From Isochrysis galbana (Eukaryota; Haptophyta; Isochrysidales; Isochrysidaceae), in assembly GCA_018136815.1 (NCBI GenBank), contig CM030931.1:5524148-5588147 (forward strand): DNA of 64,000 nt. The letters run 5' to 3'. The position numbers were made by a program, and so were the translations under genes. Positions 28,747 through 40,794 of this stretch are shown here, in pieces (position 1 is the stretch's first letter; each line of letters starts with the position of its first letter). Below the pieces are notes generated by a model. The model had not been told where the DNA came from and did not search any database. It worked only from the letters and a program-made list of their open reading frames with translations.

Positions 28747-31700
28747 ATGGCCCTCCGCCCGCTGGCAGCAGCCTGCCTCCCACTCCGCCTCCCACTCCGC
28801 CTGGCTCTCCGCCCCCCGCTCCGCCTCCCACTCCACCCGCTCCGCGCCGCTCTCCACGCCCCGCCGCTCTCTGTCTCTCTCGGTGGCGTAGCCGTCCGCC
28901 TATCTCCTCCCGCGAATGCACACCTCCTCGCCACCGCCAACGAGCTCTACTTGCCTGGGGGCGCCGAATCGCGCGAGACTCTCAGCACTGTCAGGTGGCT
29001 CATGCAGAAGCAGACGCTCCGCCAGGACGCAATCCTCATCGGCGAGTCCGTGCCCACGCTGCGTGCACTTGCGCTCAAGTTCTGTGAAGTGCGACACGGC
29101 CTCACTTCCCGTGGAGAGATCATTGCCCATCTGCATGCCCCATTGCAGCTACCAGCTCTTCTTGAAGGTTGAGCACCTGCACATCGGACTGGCGGCCTCA
29201 AGCAGTGCATCGCACAGCACAGTCGTAGCCCGCACAGGCTGCTCGCCCATATTGGCGGTCCCACGCTGTGTCTTCCACATGGATCCGCGCATGCCGCCCC
29301 CCTTGTGGTTCCTGCAGATGACTCAGCGTGAAGTGGAGGTGATCTCGATTTCGCGCGACACGACCGAATCGGATCTGAAGCAGCGCCGGGAAATCCATCG
29401 CTCCACAGTCAAGTACTCAGACCAGCCAGTCGTGCAGGTGAGCTGCGGCGCTGGATCGGCCGTTCCATTGCATGAGGTGCTCTCACTCTGTGAGCTGACG
29501 CACCGGCTCGGCCTTTCTCGCCTGAGCCATCGTATTGTGTCGGATGCGCACCTGGACGTTGCAACGGATCGAGCGACAAGCCCGCATTCCTCCTCCAATG
29601 AAGACTCTACGCTCGCCGTTTTTGGACAGGCTGCACTCAATGGACGAGTCCTCCTGCTTGAGGGCCTCGAGAAGGCGGAGCGCAACCTTTTGCCCGTCTT
29701 GAACAATTTACTTGAAAATCGCGAGATGCCACTCGAAGACGGCCGATTCATCATCAGCGCAAACAGGTGCGGCTATACCTGCCGTGCCGGCCCGAATACA
29801 GAGCACTCGTACATGCCATTGCAAGTGGGCTCGCTCCCTCAAAAATTCGCCCCAAGCCCATGTTGAGCCTAGGTATGACGAGTTGCTTGCTGATGGTGCC
29901 ACCGCCGAGGACCTGAAAGCTCGCCGTCTTTTACGCTGCCACCCGGACTTCATGGTCATAGCCATTGGTCTGCCAGTGCCACGCTTTCCAGGTGCCCCCT
30001 TGGATCCTCCTCTGCGATCGCGGTTTCAGGTACGCCGAACTTCAGCGTCCTGGGTGGCATGCCAATAGCACACACTAGCATAATGCTCAAGACTGCTCTA
30101 CATCGTGCATCTTGCGCGGCGCCCGCCCCCATCCCGCTTGCGCCGCCCCTCGGGCCCTCCGTAGGCCCGCTCGATTGCCCCTCTGCCCGCTTCGACCCGA
30201 AAGTCCCTCCTGGCCTCCGTTGCGCCCTTAGCCGCAGCCGATTTCGCGCTAGCCTCTGATGCTCTGGATACGCTATCTGAACTGCACGCACGCCGCGCGA
30301 GCACAATTACGATCGGAGGCACTGGCGCCGCTGAGGATCCACCATGTGTCACTGCGGCAGCATTGGATGGGCTTGCTCGGCTCTCCGCCAAATTCCCGCT
30401 TGCCCCACTGTCCGCACTGCTGCCACGCATCTTTCCGCCACATCCCAGTGTCGTTGAGGTGCTTGCTCACTTCAATCTCAGCGGCGCCCAAGAGAGTGGT
30501 TCAGGCGGGGCCGTCGAGGCTAACGTTGTTCCTGATGCCTCCCCGGCAGCCGGATATGCCATCGCGTGTGTGCGTTCGCCTTCGGCCGCGGAGTTGCAGG
30601 CCATAGCCCCCATTGATGCATGCGGCTCAGCGGCTCGACGCCTCGCTGTGGTCGAATGGCAGTTCGATAGCAGCCAGCGTGCGGGCAATGGCGAGCACGA
30701 CACGTACACTGCCAGGCCTTTCGCCATGCCTGTCGACTGCGGCGCGCACTTCGGAGCGCCTGATGCAGCTCTCCTTGCAGGCCTTGGATACGGCTGGGCG
30801 GAGTTGCCCACTCAGGTACGGTCACATTGTTTTTGCCATCGCTAAGCTCGGTGGCTTGCCGTCTGAATCGTATTTTTTGGAGCTGCTAAAGACGCTTCTC
30901 GGCTAGTCATAGAGTGGCGCTCCACCGCCCCTCTTTCAGGCGGCAACTGTCACGGCGATGGTCCAGGACCATGCAATAGGCAGGGACATGCTCATCCTTG
31001 GAGAACGGGGCTCTGGCAAGACCGCCATCGCGAGGAGTTTTGCGGCAAAACTTGGGTGAGGGCTTCCCCAATGACCCGCGGGGCCGCGCCTCGTGAGCAA
31101 TCAATCACCCGGCGAGAGCCGCATCGTCACTAAGCACGTTACTTTGATACGTCCTCATTGATGACGTTATGATCGGGCTCCTTGATGGTGGCGTCCTGAC
31201 AGGTATGAGCCGCACGTTGTCTACTGCTACCGAGATATGGGTGCTCGAGATTTGCTCATGCGCAGGCAGACAAATAATGACGGATCGACTATCTGGGTGC
31301 CTGCTGAAGCGGTCGCCGCCGCAACAGATGGGGGTCTTCTCATCCTCGAGGGCGTGCATAGGTGCCCAACCAAGATTCTCACCGCCATTGTCGTCGCACT
31401 GAACTGCGGGTTGTGTTACTGCCCTCATCGCCCACGCACTGGAACGGAGACTTTTGATTCGTCCTCGATCCGTCAGCGTGCTTTTCGTGCCTTCGTGCGT
31501 CCCACCTCGGTCTCACAGCCTTCGTGCGGTCCGTCCCTTTTGCAGGCTGCCGGCTGGCGTCTTATCGGCCACACTAGGCCGCCTCATCACGGACCGAACG
31601 ATGCAATTGCCCGACGGCACACGCTTGGTGCACGCTCGACACCGCTCCAGTCACCCTCGGCGGGAGGAGCACGATGGCGCATGCACGTCGGATGGTGTGT

Positions 31701-34700
31701 TGCATGTGCATCCCGCCTTTCGTGTGATCGCAATAGCCGAGCCTGCCATTTACCACAGCAGGAGCGACGTCCCCACAGACGGCGCAGTCTCGAGCGCCGG
31801 TGCTTGGCTCTCATCTGAAATCCTGTCCATGTTCAGCATGCATGTGGCGCCCGGTCTTTCAATTACTGACCATGCAAGCATCTTGGAGGCGATGCCGGCA
31901 CCCACACAGAGCTCCGCCGCAGCTGCTCGGGCAGGTGCCAAGCGCCTAGGCGCCGACGACGTAGCGGCGATTCGATGCCGTCTGCTGAATCTATGGACCA
32001 TTCTGAATCCTAACGCCAAGCCTTTTGGCAATCGTATGCCATTGAACGACGCTGGCTTGGGCGACCTGCACCTCACAACTCGCGGGCTGTTGCGCTGTGC
32101 GAAGCATGCGGACGGCGGCAATGCTGCCGCGGTGACGGACGCGGTGAGGCGTGAACTTGCGGGCAAGCGCGGCACGCTGTCTCCCTCGGCAAGTGCGGCT
32201 CTCGACGCAACGCTGCGCACAGTTGGGCTGCCTCAATTGCCGGACGTTGCGCGTGCGAACCCTGTGGACATGGGATCCGGCGCCCAGGCGAAGGCTCAAG
32301 ACAACGAGCGCGCACTGTTAGATAAAGACCCCGCCAGTGGACTCGCCCGTTTGACCCTAGGCGATGTGCGCGTGCAAGGGATTACTTCGCCGGCTCGCCC
32401 CGAGCTCGTCCCATCGGCATTCATTTTCCACGACTCTCCTGCCCATTTGCACGTCATGCAGCGTATGCTGCGTGATTGGCTCGCCCGGAACCATATGCTG
32501 TTGATCGGGAGTCAAGGAGTGGGCAAGAACAAGATCACAGACCGTATGCTGCAGCTACTCCAGGCATGCTGCTTTTTGCCTTCGTCCCCTGGACAAGCTG
32601 AAGCCTCCGCATTGTGATTGGGATGCACATGTGCACACCGCTACCGGGCATTCCTCTTGTGTTGCCATTTTTCTCAGGCGGAGCGCGAGTACATGCAGCT
32701 GCATCGAGACACCACCGTCGCAGCGCTCACACAGTCGGCTGCGATCGAAGACGGCAAGCTAGTGTGGAAGGACTCTCCCCTCGTTCGCGCACTGGAGCAC
32801 GGCAGAGTGCTTGTGCTCGATGAAGCGGACAAGGCGTCGCTTGAGGTGCGCCACCCCGTGCAGCGCGCACGAAGTGATTTCGCGTGCACAACCGATCGAA
32901 TATTGCTACATGCACGCAGGTCGTATGCGTGCTGCGCTCACTCCTTGAGGAGGGGCGGCTTCTTCTCGCGGATGGGCGCCGGGTGACCCCGCCTGGGAGC
33001 GTGCCACGCAAGGGCACGTTGCCCACCCACCCAAACTTCCGGGCAATCGTACTGGCTAATCGTCCAGGATTCCCCTTTTTGGGCAACGATTTTTTCAGAG
33101 AGTGTGGCGACGTGCTGTCCACGCACGTCGTCGAAGCCCCGTCGGTATGGCTACCACCCCAAAGAGGGCATTTCGGAGCCGTCGCCATGCATTTCTTTGC
33201 CGGTGCAAGAAGAGTCAAACCATTCTCAATTGATCAATCCAATCACTGCCTTCCCAGATTGCCTCAGAACTTGCTCTCCTCCGTGCGTTCGGTCCGGACG
33301 TGCCCGAGTCCGTGCTGAGGCGGGTGGCCCACATCTTCTCCGACCTGCGGCGACTCGCAGACGAAGGTGGGCAGCGGCTTCTTGTGGAAGCCTGGGAGGC
33401 CCGCTGCTCTCCCTGTCTTCCCCACACTTTTAGGGCTCGTTCCCATCCATCTTGAGCTTCAACGAATTCTAGGCACGGATGGCCCTGACGCATATTTGCT
33501 CTCCATTTACGGCCAACATGCGGCACGTTCAATCCGCATAGCAATCCTCAACGTACCCACCCCTCGTTCCTCGATGTAGGCCAACTCTGCTACCCTTACT
33601 CTACGCGCGAGGCCGTCGCGCTTGTGAAGCACTTGCAGGTTTCGAGGCAACCCGCTCTCAATTAGCGCCACCAAAAGCTACCTGCAACCCGACCCCTCGC
33701 TTCATACAAATGTCGGGCCGCGATCCCCACCCATACTTGCCGCAAGAAACCACCGTTCACTCCAAGCTTGCTAATCACTAGCCTTATAAACTCCGTGTAT
33801 AGGCATATCCGTCGGACGGTCTCGTCGGCGCCTCAGACAATGTGTTTGCCTTCGACGCGTACAATCCGCAGGCCGTCTCACAGCTCACGGCCCTTCTACG
33901 TCGGCATGGAATTCCTGTAGGAGAGATGCCTTGGGACGCTACAGGCACCCCACCGTTCAAAGTGCGTCTCGCGGATGAGCATCCCTTGCCGCAAGCTGAA
34001 CCTGTGGAAATCTGGTCAATCGCTAGCAATGCTGGCGCCGAGCCCATCAGCAGCAACAACGCCCACGCTGAGCCGGCTTTGTGTGTGGACACAATTACCA
34101 TTTCGCCCGATTCGTCTTATCTGCAGCCAACAGACCCACCCATCCCGACCCCTGATTGGGAACCTGGTGCGATGCGAACCTTCTCGGAGGAGGCGGCGTC
34201 CTGGAGATTTCCGGCCGGTATACCTGTTGCCTCCGTTCTCGCCTCAGCATGTGCAGCGGACGGCTCTATGCACCTTCTCGCCGGAGCGATGGGCTGCTTG
34301 CGGATGCTCTCCTTCTCTCCGGATGGCTCGCGCGTCTGCGTTCGCACTATCAGTCGTGGATGGCTCCCGAAGGACCACCAAGTTGGAGCGACGCTGCACG
34401 CGATGCGGCGATACACGAATGCTGACGGGAAGACGGCAAGCGAGGATGAGAGTGACGAAGGATTTCTTATTGTGCATCTCCCGGCATTGTCCGAGCTCCT
34501 TGCACTCTCACCGGCCGAACCGGCGAGTCGCGAACGCAAAGCGTCGGATGCGGAAGATCAAGGTCATGCGGGGCTCGCAGATGAGACGCAAAGCGGCGAT
34601 TGGCTAGTGCGCGGTGAACTCATGAAGGTCACAATATGGAAACATCCTTTTCCGGAGTCCGAAGCCGACGCAACGCTTGGTGCCACCCTTGACAAGTGGG

Positions 34701-37700
34701 GCCTTCTCCGTGACGCCTTTTTGGGTGAAGCCAAGCGCAAGGAATGCAACGAGGCGCATTTTGGCATTAGCTTGAAGGCTGCGGCGCACAGTTCGCGTTC
34801 GCTACATGGGCTTGTCAGCAACGCTGACCTTTCTCGCTGGCCCGATTCCGCTTCTACGACGGACACTCGCCAGCCGGCATACAACGGTGTGCAGCGGCTT
34901 GCACGCCTCTCGTTCTCTCACGAGCGGGAAGAGCTTCGATTCGAATCTGTGGCGCTGCCGGGCTCACTTTTGGGGATGGTTGGGCCTTTAAGTGCCTTGC
35001 CCGTCGGTGAAGGCGAAGTTCTCCTGCGTGATGCGGCCCAAAACCTCACTCTCGCGGCATGGCCCGCTCTTGAGTTCGATGGTCATGGTGGGGCTGCCAA
35101 GCCTATGAACGGTCCGGTCGGCAAGGTGAGTGTGCGGCATATCACACGCCGCGCCCTCTCAACGGAGAACGTTCCCACCAAGACCTCCGCGGGAGCGCTC
35201 ACTCGATTCCAAACAGAATGCTGCCCGATCTATGAGGAGCCTGTGGCCGAGAGCGCTGTTGAGCTCCAAAGTGCCGCCGTATTGGGATTGATTGGTACTG
35301 AACGCGTGTTCGGCATGCAAGTGGAGTGGGCACGGTTGGTGGGCAGTGACGGAGCTGTGGCAAAACCCGCTTTGCTACTTTGCCACCCACGGGATGAGTC
35401 GGACGTTCCGACTATGTCGTGCTGGTTGCCCTTCTTGCCGCCGTTGACAGCCAAACCGACAAGCGAAAACGGCGGCCACTCTGCAGACGGCAGGTCTACC
35501 TCCTTCCTCAACACACACCCGCATTCTGCTTTGGCAGTGGACGTCTCGTCCTCGTCGAGCGAAGTGGGCGCCCCTCCGCCTCCGCTGCTTTTCCACGCGC
35601 TGCCTAGCGGGGGGCGCGACGTACCACCCCGGATCCAGCTGGTGGACCTTAAAGCATCGACATTCCGTGACATCCCGCTACTTCCGTCGGCTGCCACCAT
35701 TGGCGCTACCGCTGGAGACGGCGGTATCACACAGTTAGCTAGTGCACGACCGGGCGTCGAAGCTATAGCCAGCAAGTCGGAGGAGGCGACGCTGCCACAC
35801 GAAGCAATGGAAGTTGTACATGCTCTCGCAGTACCTTCAGCGGAAGGTGTACTCACCATACACCGTTGCGGTGAGGTGAAGCTGTGGTGCACGGCAACGA
35901 CGGCGCTCCGCCGACGGTTGGACGATTGGCGTCGTCTTGTAGGGTGGCAAGCGGACGGTGCTGCTGGAGGCTGGAGCGGCAACGGCCTATCGCAAGCGTC
36001 GCCTAGCATTGTTCAAAACTACAAATCGCCTCTCGACGCGACGATGCCCAAGCACGGCAAGATTGACCCGAGCGGCAACCCGCACGTAGGAGGCAACACT
36101 TGGGCAGGAGGGACGGGCGGTAGAGACACTGCTGGTCTAGGCGGCAAAGGGGGACCGTACCGGCTGTCCGACGGGAATCCAATTCATCAAATTTCAGAGG
36201 AGGAGAAGCGGAATGTGTCGCCTGAGGCCAAGGTGTCGCTACAGGGAGGGTGCTGCACGAGCTTGTGGGCCCAATCTAAGTTACGAAGTTCGGTTGGTGC
36301 ACGTGGAGGGCGAATGGGATTCGCTACCGATTGTTTTTCAGCATGATCTGATCTCACATCGCTTTGTTGCGTTCAGGCCGCTGCAAAAGCTATGGCTGAG
36401 CGCGCATTCGCTGCAAGATTGGCGGAGATCGACATGAGCGAGCACGAGGCTAGCCAATACGAGGCGCTTTTTGCTCCCATCGCCGAACAGGTGCAACTGT
36501 GCCCACTATCACGGTCGTGTCTTCTGGACCCATTACGCCACTAGCGTCTTCATTGTAAGGCACGTGGCATCGTTGCCCCGACCGCGTCGCCTCGGTTTCG
36601 CAGGTACAACAAATACGCACATTGCTTTCGGCTCGAGAGGCGCGTGCACACGAGCGCGTTTGGCTCTCACGCCAAACGCATGGTGACCTCGACGACGCTA
36701 GGCTCGTTGATGGAGTTGCTGGCGATCAGAACGTCTTTCGGCGGAGGTGCATGCTGCCTGGTCAATCATCTCCGGTCAGGATGAATCACCGCTGCCTGAG
36801 ATCGCTAGCGTTGGGCGGGCAGCATGCTTGGTTTCCACTGACGATACCGCCGAAGAGAAAGCTGCTTTGGGCCTTTCCCAAAGAATCTTCACTAGCGCAC
36901 GCCTCTGATGCACTCACACATAATCCATCTTGTTGTGCGGCACACAGGGCCGATGCTCCTCCGGGAGAGGGAGCGCCACAACTGCGTCCGAAGCACATCT
37001 CCTTCGTTATGGACGTCTCCGGTTCCATGTACTACTTCAACGGGTGTGCGCAGTGCCGCCAACCCATCGCCCGCTTAGAGCGAATTGTGGCATGCGATGC
37101 CATGCCGGAAGCAATGGTATGGATTTCCGTGTGCATGCATACCCCGATTGGCCCGCTTGTCCAGATATGATGGAAGGCTCGAGCGATCACTCCAATGCGC
37201 ACTACTCATCCTCGAAGCGATGCGTGGGTTTGAGTCGAGGTACAGGTACTTCACGAGTGCGCCTCTAGCACAACGCGGGGAAGATTCTTGCGGTAGTGTG
37301 GGCAACCACTGACGTCTTCCATCGCCTCTGCTTCAAGATATGAGATGTTAGGCCACTCCGGTGATGTGCCGAACGAAACGCTTGTTGCGCTAGGCGCGCC
37401 GCCTGCGGACGAGAAGGCCCAGTTGCGTGTGGCTCAGCGAATGGTGGCACACTCTCAGGTGCGCAAATAGCATGGAGACGGAAGGCTCTTCTCAGCCATT
37501 GGCGTCTTCTCAGTCCGCTCATGTGACCCCCGTAATGTGTGTCCAACTTGTGCGTTTGCGCATTAATTGATGGGGATTATTTAATGCCATGGCAGTTTTG
37601 CAGTTCGGGTGACCACACACTTGAAGCAGCTCAATTTGCGATTTCTTCCGCTGCTGCACGGAATGATGCCGATGAGCGCTTCGTCTTCCTGTTCTCGGAT

Positions 37701-38029
37701 GCTAATCTTGAGCGCTACGGCATCCGACCGGTCGACCTTGCAACTGTGCTCACCGCGGAACCCAGGTGCACCTTCACGCCCGGGCACTTGTCATCCAGCC
37801 GCCCATCCTTTGCATGCCGTTTGGAAGATGATATGCTTGACGCAAAAATCGCTTTGCACATGGTGGTAGAGTTCATGCGCATGTAATTTTCCTTGGGGAT
37901 GTTGGTGGACAAGCTGAGCGCCTCAAAAAGTTGCTACCAACAGGAACCGCTTCTGTGTGCCTCGATCCAGCCTCACTGCCCTCCGCATTCAAAACCGCTT
38001 TCGCAAAGAGCGTCCTACGAGATGCTTAG
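28747..38029 (+). CDS. VWA8: VWA8-like mitochondrial AAA+ ATPase with von Willebrand A domain
   Basis: Twenty exons: 28747-29088, 29318-29437, 29630-29766, 29873-30029, 30165-30815, 30940-31055, 31203-31361, 31546-32563, 32678-32845, 32920-33144, 33258-33366, 33580-33638, 33803-36232, 36377-36490, 36604-36746, 36948-37043, 37165-37245, 37338-37458, 37596-37765, 37870-38029. Phases close exactly: 2,191 residues (human VWA8 is about 1,905). Residues 1-40 are Arg/Leu/Pro-rich without acids, a mitochondrial targeting pattern. AAA module 1 has LLLEGLEKAERN and a weak P-loop; module 2 Walker A is GERGSGKT (490-497); module 3 has GSQGVGKN (882-889) and Walker B VLVLDEAD (944-951). A glycine-rich VWA8 signature (NTWAGGTGGRDTAGLGGKGG) lies within 1836-1875. 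The VWA domain MIDAS is DVSGS (2005-2009). Intron 8 uses a GC donor. Known VWA8 is a matrix-side ATPase of poorly defined role. Confidence 0.95.
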
Positions 38030-38599
38030 TGCACTAGAGTGTAGCGCAGCACGTGACAAGTGGCTTCCTTTGCAGCCTTGTACTCACCCTTTGCTACACG
38101 CTAAGGTGTCATTCTAGTGACAACTTGATCGCGGGTGATAGGAATCGTCGGTTGTTTGCTGTGTGATCGTTTGCCTCCATTTGGTACCACCTTCCCTCCC
38201 CGTCCATTTGGCTTGGAAGAGGTGTACGCCTTGCATTCATATTAAGGTCGCTCCCTCCAAGCATTCCACCGGTATTCCCTCACAGCCGGTACCCTCGCAG
38301 ACGGTCCCCTCAAATCTGAAGCTGATCCCCTCGCTAGCCCCCTCGCGCGGCATAGGCCTAGTGTGCAATTGCGGTAAGTGCAAAGGGCACCGCAAGCATA
38401 AGCTCGTCGGGGGCGATGGCGAACGAGGGAAGACGAAGCAGCATACCAAGACGCTATGCCTTAATCGGGACGACACCCTCGAGGATGCCGAGGGACTTCA
38501 ACTCGGAGTGCTTGCGCTTGAGCGCCACGGCCGTGATGCGCGCAACGCCGCGCTCGCTCATCCTCGAGCCACAGGGGGCCGCGCTGCCGCGCTACGGCC
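38030..38599 (+). other. 3' flank of VWA8 with a Cys-rich open frame
   Basis: A plus-strand frame (38163-38660) contains VCNCGKCKGHRKHKL and a later basic, HTK-containing stretch. Cys-rich CxCxxCxG followed by His is seen in the heads of some CACTA/Tnp2-type element proteins, but nothing else supports that, and the frame runs into repeat DNA. I treat it as unassigned. Confidence 0.2.
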
Positions 38600-39529
38600 T
38601 CCTTGTGATAGGGAGGCGACAAAGGAGGCGAGGGCAAAGAGGGCGAATGGGCGGATGTAGGATCCTGCGACGGTGACTAGTGGCTAGCCTACAAGGAGGG
38701 GACATAGATAGAAACGCAGACGAACTAAGTTTATACTTGGTTGACCCATGGGGGGGCACGAGCCCCCCCCTCTCTCCACTCCTCCCCTGCCATGGGGGAG
38801 GAACCACCCATCCTCCTGGCACGCCTGATGGCTTGCCAGGAGGCCACTGCCCTACTGACCCACTCCCTTCCCCACAGGCTCGCCCCATTCCCCCATCCTG
38901 GCCCCTCGTGACCAGCCCATCGCTCCAACCCCCCCTCCCCCCCTGGTCGACAGGCAGACAGGTGCAGATTGGGGGCCCCAGAGGCTCAGGAGCGCCAGCG
39001 AGGGAGAGGCAGGGGAGACCAGGGCCCAGTCCCAGCCTCCTCTGCCCCCAGAGCTGGCCTCCATGAGCCTCCAGGGGTCGCCAGGGGCAGCTGCAGGCCT
39101 GCCGCAGGCGCGCCATCGCGCGTGCCGCAGGAGAGGGGAGAGAGAGCGCGGAGAAGGGGGTGGGCGGAGCGAGAGCTCCGCTCACCGAAAAATAGGTAAG
39201 TCCCGCGCCTGTTTACAGGATAAGTCGGGGCTGAGACCGCCGCCCACTCGGAGACACAGGAGGAAGGGGGGGAATGATCACCGGGGGGGGCGCGGGCCAC
39301 CGGACCATATCTAAGCCCTTCACCCCTATCCCCCTAGTAGTGCACGGGGGGAGTCGCCTTATGGCGGGGGGAGAAGGGCCGGGGAAGTGGGGGTGTAGAA
39401 AGTTTCCTACGTGAGTAGAAAGTAGAGGGTCCACGGCCGCGTGTGCGGTGAGACTATTAAAAGGTTTATATTTTATAGATAGAAACGCAGACAACTTCTA
39501 AAACAAAAAGGTCGATCGCGGATGCGACA
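38600..39529 (-). mobile_element. Ty3-like leader fragment, interrupted by R2
   Basis: 38600-38721 plus 39493-39529 together match 4140-4290, including the GACGGTGACT.GTGGCTAGCCT block, GAAACGCA.AC, and AACTTCTAAAACAAAAAGG. The minus-strand start TGTCGCATCCGCGATCGAC is at 39529. The R2 element at 38722-39474 splits it; the uninterrupted copy at 4215-4290 is the related empty site. Confidence 0.6.
38722..39474. mobile_element. R2 retroposon copy a (753 bp) with 18-bp TSD
   Basis: ATAGATAGAAACGCAGAC is present at 38704-38721 and 39475-39492. Ends: GAACTAAGTTTATACTTGG on the left and TATTAAAAGGTTTATATTTT on the right. The body is about 80-90% alike by eye to copy b at 49996-50759 in the opposite orientation. 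It is non-coding; long frames on both strands are Pro/Ser/Gly-rich shadows. Confidence 0.9.
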
Positions 39530-40330
39530 GGTTGTAGAAAGTGTGCTACGTGCTACTTGTAGTAGGTAGTGGTAGTGGTTCCATGTTCCATTCGCCGCGA
39601 GTGCGGTAAGAATATTAAAAGCTTTTCCCCCCCTAGAACCTTCCTAGAAAAAGAAAAATGCCTCTCCACCCCGAGTTTCCCACCTGTTTCCAAATCTACA
39701 CGTACGCGCTCTACAAGAAAAGAAAAGGCGCCGGCTGCGGCCGTCAGTGTTGATGAAGGATCGGGGCCTGTACCGGTAGAAGTAGAAGATGAACTTGTCA
39801 GCTTATCGGTACATTCCAGGCCGTAATTCATTCGACTCTCGTTCATTCACATTCACATCAGGCGTCTACCACGGTAGACGAGTAGACTTACTAGGCATCT
39901 GTCTGCTCCAGCAGACTCAGGTTCCAAGTTTATCAACTACAAGAGTTAAGAATCACGATCTACCATTTCAACTGAAGGCCCGTTGCTGGCGGGCGACGGT
40001 GCCGATTTCAAGACTCACATGTTTGTCAATGATCTGCAGCTTGCTGTCCCCCATGGGGGACGGGGCAAGCACGGCTGCTGTGTGTGGTGTGGCCGGCCAC
40101 GGGCCGTGCGACGCGACCGACCGGGGTCGCACTTACCTGCTCGGCCTCTGCCTGTGCTTGCAGACGCGGTCGCTTCATCAGCGATTAGCGGCTGCTCCAT
40201 GGGGACTAGTGAGGCTCCCTCTGTCTGCGGGGGGCGGGGGGCCCGAAGGGAGAGCGAAGAGCCGCGCTGGCGCGCTCCATCGCAATCAAGTACTACTATA
40301 ATTTTTTTATCTCTCCAGGGTATGTAAACT
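39530..40330. other. Repeat-rich spacer
   Basis: A plus-strand frame at 39569-39826 (Lys/Ser/Thr-rich, ending VEDELVSLSVHSRP) is not recognised. The end near 40265-40315 (GCGCTCCATCGC..., ACTATAATTTTTTTATC) resembles 5405-5455. Nothing else supported. Confidence 0.3.
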
Positions 40331-40460
40331 CCCCCGATAGCTATCGAGGGATTTTCCCGCCCGCCGATAGCTATCGCGGGCGGTGTTGACGATCGGGGAA
40401 AAAATCTCCCGATAGCTCATGGGGGGGCCCGATAGCCATCGGTTGGGGCCTGTTAGATCC
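40331..40460. repeat. Cluster of GATAGCTATC palindromes
   Basis: CCCCCGATAGCTATCGAGGG, then CCGCCCG-CCGATAGCTATCG-CGGGCGG (a long perfect stem), then CCCGATAGCTCATGGG and CCCGATAGCCATCGG within about 120 bp. Two perfect and two decayed copies of one palindromic unit, possibly a small foldback element. Confidence 0.65.
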
Positions 40461-40794
40461 TAAGGGGTAACATATATGTTGGAGTTGCAACGATTCAGGC
40501 ACTAGCGCGGCGTACTGATGGGCCTTTGCTGTACAAAGCTCGCCAAGCTTGAGTACTCTCGGACAGCCTGCGTCGACCGTGGACTTCTATGCTCCTATCC
40601 CCTAGATTCCTAACGTCATCAAATGGTTGGAGCCAAGGCGATTAATAAGCGGCGCGTCACTCATGCTCAGCCAGGAACTCAGTCACGAGTAATGGTTCGG
40701 CCAATCAAACGACCGAGAAGCGGACGGCTCGTAGCATCCTGGCCTAACTTCGCACCGGCGCTACCGCACATTTGCGCTTGAAAATCTGTAAAAA
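40461..40794. other. 3' flank of TruA-type gene
   Basis: No gene recognised; unique-looking sequence of ordinary composition. Confidence 0.35.

Noticed and set aside
37145..37170. VWA8 homology as separate small genes around 36.6-38.0 kb
   Set aside because: Each short frame is an exon whose phases join into the VWA domain of one gene.
38592..39185. 197-residue minus-strand frame
   Set aside because: It spans the junction of a Ty3-like leader and an R2 element, so it is an accidental join.
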